The position numbers and the translations under genes are program-made. The notes beneath the pieces are model-generated. The model saw only the letters and a list, made by a program, of their open reading frames with translations, was not told where the DNA came from and ran no database searches. From positions 1,426,001-1,490,000 of the forward strand of contig JAIXMN010000005.1 of the NCBI GenBank assembly GCA_025716815.1: a stretch of 64,000 nucleotides of DNA, in the 5' to 3' direction. This document shows, one piece after another, positions 59,411 through 64,000 of this stretch. How positions within the stretch are numbered: the first letter of the stretch is position 1; each line of letters starts with the position of its first letter. Origin of the DNA: Dichotomocladium elegans. Taxonomy: Eukaryota; Mucoromycota; Mucoromycetes; Mucorales; Lichtheimiaceae.

Positions 59411-59626
59411 AGGCAATAGTAGCAAGAACATTTCAATCAAGGCTATAGGTGAGTTTTCCTTCTCTTCTTTTTACACCAGAATAGTTCTGGGAGGCCAACC
59501 ATTTATGTTTCATTCTAATTTCAAAGGAAGAAGAGAAACGAAATACTAAAACTTGTATTCGAATTTGAAGCAAAAAAAAACGAAAAACCTAAACGGTCTA
59601 TATGAATAACTCTTGAAAATCCTGTA
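59278..59626. mobile_element. 345-bp MITE with TA target duplication and long terminal inverted repeats
   Basis: The ends are CAGGATTTTCAAGA (59280 onward) and its complement ending at 59624, each next to TA (59278-59279, 59625-59626). The arms, about 100 bp, also share gtttttcgttttttttt and gcttcaaattcgaatac, and the left arm holds about 22 extra nt. The loop of about 140 bp encodes nothing seen. TA duplication and CAG-type ends suggest mobilisation by a Tc1/mariner transposase. The element sits in the 3' end of the nuclease-like gene. Confidence 0.8.
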
Positions 59627-59751
59627 ATTGAATCAAATTATTTCCACATCCAAGACGTCACAGTTCCCTTGCTCCATAAAAAATTCCCCTCATAACGATC
59701 ACCCAAACAATTTCTGTATCAGCCCATCGAAAAATAAACAATCGCAAAAAA

Positions 59752-60594
59752 AAAGCTGTCGGAACTTAAAACAAACCCTAACCTCTCTTTACCTCTCCTT
59801 ACCTCTCCTTACCTCTTTTTACCTCTTTTTTTTGCGCTTCGTATTTTATAACTTTTCTTTGTAGAGGCACTTACCAAAGCATTTGGCAGAATGAGAAACA
59901 AAGCCTTTGAAGTCACTTAAATATAAACTATCGCAAGCTTCGCTAATTCTGGTCATTAACGTCTCTTTTTTCAAGAACTTATTGCGCTTAACTTTGCTCT
60001 TGACAACTGACCAGAAATGCTCAATCGGATTCAGTTCAGGAGAATATGGAGGAAGATAAACGTAACGATATCCTCGAGAGTGAATATACTTTCCTATGTC
60101 CAATGAGCTATGAATAGGAGCATTATCCATGACAAGATAGTGTCCCTTCATTTCTGGATACTTGTCCATTTCATCAAGCGTCGCCTTTAAAAAGCTCAGA
60201 TAATGTCCTGTTACTGTTCCTATGCTATAACCATCAGTTTCACGTCCAAATTTTCTCTTTTTGATACGCTTTGGAACTCTCAAACTAACATTAATCAAGC
60301 CAGTGGCGGATATGGCGCCTAAAATCAATGCTGCGTTCGCTTTTGTTGTGGGTACTGTAAACTATTGCTGGAGTTCCCTTCTTTGACCAAGCCATACCTC
60401 GTTTCAAATTGATATGAAAGGCTGATTCATCAAGGAAGACACAATTTGTTGTGAAATCCATGTCAGTTTGCTGCCATTTTTGAACCCAATCGTACCTTTG
60501 TTGAATCTTTTCTTCGCTATTTCTTTCTACAGGCTGGAACTGTGCCTGCTTTATAGAGAGATTGCACTCAGTTGTCATGAAGTTATAAATAGTA
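59752..60594 (-). mobile_element. Tc1/mariner element, 5'-truncated (right partner of the inverted pair)
   Basis: The minus-strand sequence is near-identical to 56826-57738. It has VERNSEEKIQQRYDWVQKW, VFLDESAFHINLKRGMAWS and the complete 160-residue C-terminus at 60328-59846. It keeps the T lost in the left copy after HIN, but shares the extra T that shifts the frame after PAIV. Similarity stops at 60594, so the first ~150 residues and the helix-turn-helix are missing. The minisatellite here has about 5 units (59782-59830). Confidence 0.9.
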
Positions 60595-61603
60595 TGTATA
60601 TAATAGTGAAGATTTTGCGCGCTAATGTGAAAAGGGAGATTGATGCGCATCTGGTACTAGCAGCGAAGGTCGGTTTGGGGTGTCACACACACCCTGCTTC
60701 TCTCTTCCTCCCTCTATGTCTGCGGGAGTGCACCTCCGCTTGCATGCAACAGTTGTAACGTATAACGAACTTTAAGTGAGAGTTAGGGAGGAAGAGGGGA
60801 ACACAGAAGATCTTGCAACGGGGTCGACGAGCTGGTGATCGTGTGTTACAAAAAGGGATGGGTGCACAGCGAGTACAAATGGCAGGCATTACGGATGGGA
60901 CTAGTGTTTGTGGATGGCTAAAAAGCCCTTACCCGAACGCAAGACGACGATTCAGGAAAGACAATCCAATTACAGCGATGATTCTACTGCGTAAGGTTCC
61001 CAGGTGTAACATTGTGCAAGCCGCGAGGACAAAGTGCGTTTGAATTGTTTGCCATCCTTTACCATGATTGTATGCTGACATACATCTTTTTCCTCTGCTC
61101 CTTTTTTTATTAACATGTTGCTGTATTCACAACAACCATCTGCGAAGATGCGGAGAGAAAGGAGATTAAGCTGCATGTTGCGGATGCATGTACGGAAAAA
61201 GAGAGGCATTCCTTGTCATCCAAATAGACGGACCGAAAATTCTGCTAATTATTGTGACAGACTAAAAAGAAAAAACACAGGACTCGCCAAGGAACCAGAG
61301 AAAAAGGATGGGGCTTAGAACGAATGATATCACTTTTGTAGGACGCAAAAAAATCTTTTTTAAAACAAAAAATATACAGAGTTGTGTTGTTTTTATATAT
61401 GTATATGTAGGGAAAAAATGTACAGATGATGGGACGTCAAAAGCAGCGCCAGTGGATGATTGAATTCTTTATGTTGAATGCAGGAAAGAGTGAGAAGCAA
61501 GACGAAGTCCTCCATTTCTCGGCCAGCGATTTAGAGGATGATAAACCACATCTTTTTTTTCCTTCTCTTCCTTGTGTTGCCTTGGTCACCGGCGAATGTG
61601 TTC
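60595..61603. other. Intergenic, no supported gene
   Basis: Frames on both strands (for example 60813-61043) have no family features. The last 250 nt are AT-rich and are the 3' side of the minus-strand secreted protein gene. Confidence 0.45.
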
Positions 61604-62478
61604 TTAGAAATCTTCGTCGTCGCGACTGTAGAGATCTCCATAGATAGCCATCACCATCTCACCCACGCGTGCCTCCAACTCAGAACGAAGATCGGCCTTG
61701 ATGGCCAGCAGATATGTCTGCAAGAACCGCTCGTCTGTTTCTTCCGTCTGCGCAAATCGATGCCACAATCGATAACCAAAGTTTGCGATGTATGCTACAT
61801 AATTGTTATTGGATGGTGCGATGGACGAGGACTGATGGTCTTCGGCGGTGGAAGAGAACGAGGATTCGCACATGGCAAGATCTTCATAGAGCCGGTCAAG
61901 GAGATTAAAAGTCTCAATGGTTTGGCGAAGACGGTGGCTGACTGCAAGATTGATCGAATATGACATCGACGCCACCTGAAACTGGGCTATGGGAATGACG
62001 CCCGCCAGACGGTACTCAGGCCAGACAGCCGTCAGCGCCTCATCAACTGTGGACGGGAGAATTTCAATGACGCGGTTGTGCTGTTGACGGATTTGATGAC
62101 CAATAAAGGACGGTAGTTTGGCGATACATGCATCTGCAAACAAACAAATGAGAATGAATTTTGTCTTAACAAAAAAAAAATATACATACCGGACCAAACA
62201 TGCTCCATCTTCCCATTTCCTAGGGACTGTGATTGACTACGCAGGAGAGGTAATCGCTTCGGACGAGGTGTTTGAGTCAGTCGAACAAGAAGATCTTCGG
62301 TATGGGTGCTCAGGACGTCATCAACGACGGTCCGGTAAAATGTCTCTACGGTATCCCGAATAACGTCGGCTCGGGCATCCCACTCAGGCTGTTCCTGGTG
62401 TTGTATACGAAAGTCCTCTGACACGACAAAGGCGGCAGAGATGGTTGCCAGGGCAGATAGGATGAGAGCAAGACGCAT
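61604..62478 (-). CDS. Secreted protein of unknown function
   Basis: Exons on the minus strand: 62478-62190 and 62133-61604, giving 272 residues. A clear signal peptide (MRLALILSALATISAAF) suggests secretion or an endomembrane location; there is no other membrane span. The mature part is mostly helical in appearance, with alternating polar and hydrophobic residues (RADVIRDTVETFYRTVVDDV, NLLDRLYEDLAMCES, LAIKADLRSELEARVGEM), and ends in an acidic tail RDDEDF. Two Cys are seen (CIAKL and AMCES). No catalytic motif is recognised. The intron is GT-AG with an in-frame join. A TA-rich element (atttaaata on the minus strand) lies about 80 nt upstream. Confidence 0.75.
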
Positions 62479-64000
62479 TATATCTTGAAAAATATATGGA
62501 GATGTTGATGGGTAAGCTCAGGTGGAGGGGGAAGAAGGAGAATAAAAAAGACGGGGTATTTAAATGGATTGTTGCGCATAGATCTCGTGATCTCCCAAAC
62601 TACTCAAGTCGACATTTCAGGTAGGTCATTTATCCCATTGTTGTTGCCAAGGACCGCTGGAATGCAGGATAATTGACTATCAACAGACCTCAGTTCGTGA
62701 AACCCGACGTCGGATGATAAGTCTTATTCCATTCACTGCTCTAAGTTATGTGCGCACGATCCTTTATCCTTCCAAGAACAATAAGCTGCTTTCTTTATCG
62801 CTTTCGCACTTGATCAGGAGTGTATTTCTCGCTCGTGCGGCAGGGGGTTCCAATGAACGGGGAACACAACGGACGGCGGAAAATAAAAAAAATGAACGGT
62901 ACAGGATACGGAATGTCCGTAAATTACACACGCACGCACGCACGCACGTACGCACGCACGCGCGAAGTGCGGAAATGTGACCAAATTGTGTTTTTCACAT
63001 ACACACACTTCGCCAGTTCTATCAAACCCGTGGTTTATGTGGCATTCATTAAACGAAAAGAGGAAACTATAGAAATTGGAAGCAAGCGACAATATCCCCT
63101 AAAGCAATCAGGTATTCCGCTCGCAACCAATCGAGTCGGCTGCGAAAAGAAAAAAGAATAGTTCTAGGGCATCTATTCGTACTCAGCTACGGCCGGCTGC
63201 AACTTCTTCCCATCCCTTCGCAGCACACCAACCCCTGGACCGGCCTGTTTTTTCCTCTCTGTCACCCATGCACTCTTCCTTCACCTCCTATCCCCCTCAC
63301 TTCTGCACTAGCACTTTGCAAGCCGTGGCTTTGCCTCCCTAACCAGTACGCTTAACTATGTTACAGAAAGCGTCCCCTTTAACTAGCGAAAAACTTGTCT
63401 TCATGCTGAGCTATCAAGACCGGACAAACATACGCCTGGATTGTGCAACAGAGGGCCCACTCCCGATTCAGACATTGACATGAAAACTCAGCAAAATATA
63501 TGTGAATTTCCTTTTTCATCGATACCTCCCGTCTTTCCCGTGCGTCTCTCTTCCTCGTTCCTCTGTTGTCGTTTTTTTTTCTTCCGGATGTCAAATATTT
63601 CTTATGTCTCGATAGCCAATGCACAGACGCCACAGATTCCGGGATTTGTGCGAGATGAGAAAATTAGGAGGTAGCATTCTTTTTTTTTTAGCGAGTGGGT
63701 GGGGGAGGGGTGGATGATTGCTGATCAAAAGAGACCCAAAGAAGGAAAGGTTAAGAACACGTACCCTTTGCTGAATTTCAAAAGGAGCGACTACCGTCCT
63801 TTTGCATTATGCAAAGTGTGGAGGCAATGACGTTTGTTTGTTGTACTTTTATCAACATCAGCAGCCTCTACTCAATATACGTACTGCAATCACTATTCAT
63901 GAGATATGTATACCGGTTTGTGGACGGTCCCCATATTCTCGGATCGCCAGTCTCTGGCTTCAACGAATACCCCACTCACATGCTTTAATGGGTGGAATTG
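62479..64000. other. Intergenic to the window edge
   Basis: No supported gene. A (CGCA)n repeat lies at 62929-62962. A pyrimidine-rich stretch is at 63230-63310. A promoter or first exon of a gene beyond the edge cannot be excluded. Confidence 0.45.

Overview
The window is nuclear DNA of a filamentous fungus. Genes carry short spliceosomal introns (69 could be placed by reading frame). The proteins are fungal: a TAF1 without bromodomains, QCR6, COQ11 and fungal-type cystathionine gamma-synthase. Dense introns, one perfect U12-type AT-AC intron (absent from most Dikarya), F-box/LRR genes and a C2H2 plus PD-(D/E)XK-like protein of a type I associate with Mucoromycota point to an early-diverging fungus, probably Mucorales. 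The phylum-level placement is inference.

Layout. 1-7.8 kb: TAF1 (13 exons), flanked on both sides by decayed Tc1/mariner elements. 9.2-12.8 kb: cystathionine gamma-synthase and a PKA-type catalytic subunit. 13.4-19.8 kb: a compact housekeeping block with a VAMP7-like R-SNARE, PAM16 (minus strand), cytochrome c oxidase subunit IV/COX5, prefoldin subunit 5 and UPF3. 20.5-26.8 kb: SEC16. 27-35 kb: gene-poor DNA with a small hypothetical gene and two paralogous 68-residue proteins that look like free-standing WWE domains. 35-41 kb: a small acidic hypothetical and two F-box/LRR genes on either side of COQ11. 43.2-47.6 kb: an MFS-type membrane protein, ribosomal protein eL43 and QCR6. 49.5-51.7 kb: a Reb1/TTF-I-like Myb protein. 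53-60.6 kb: a Tc1 graveyard. It includes an inverted pair of near-identical element halves around a nuclease-like gene, and that gene is itself interrupted near its 3' end by a 345-bp MITE. 61.6-62.5 kb: a secreted protein of unknown function.

Splicing is the most unusual general property. Seven of 69 introns need a GC donor, always GCAAG[T/C], and three of these are in COQ11. Prefoldin 5 holds the AT-AC intron, and eL43 (and probably PAM16) begins with an exon that is only the ATG. The genes do not form one pathway, though several serve mitochondria (PAM16, COX5, QCR6, COQ11) or the secretory system (SEC16, R-SNARE). Exon boundaries were set by hand from reading frame and remembered family motifs; no search was run.
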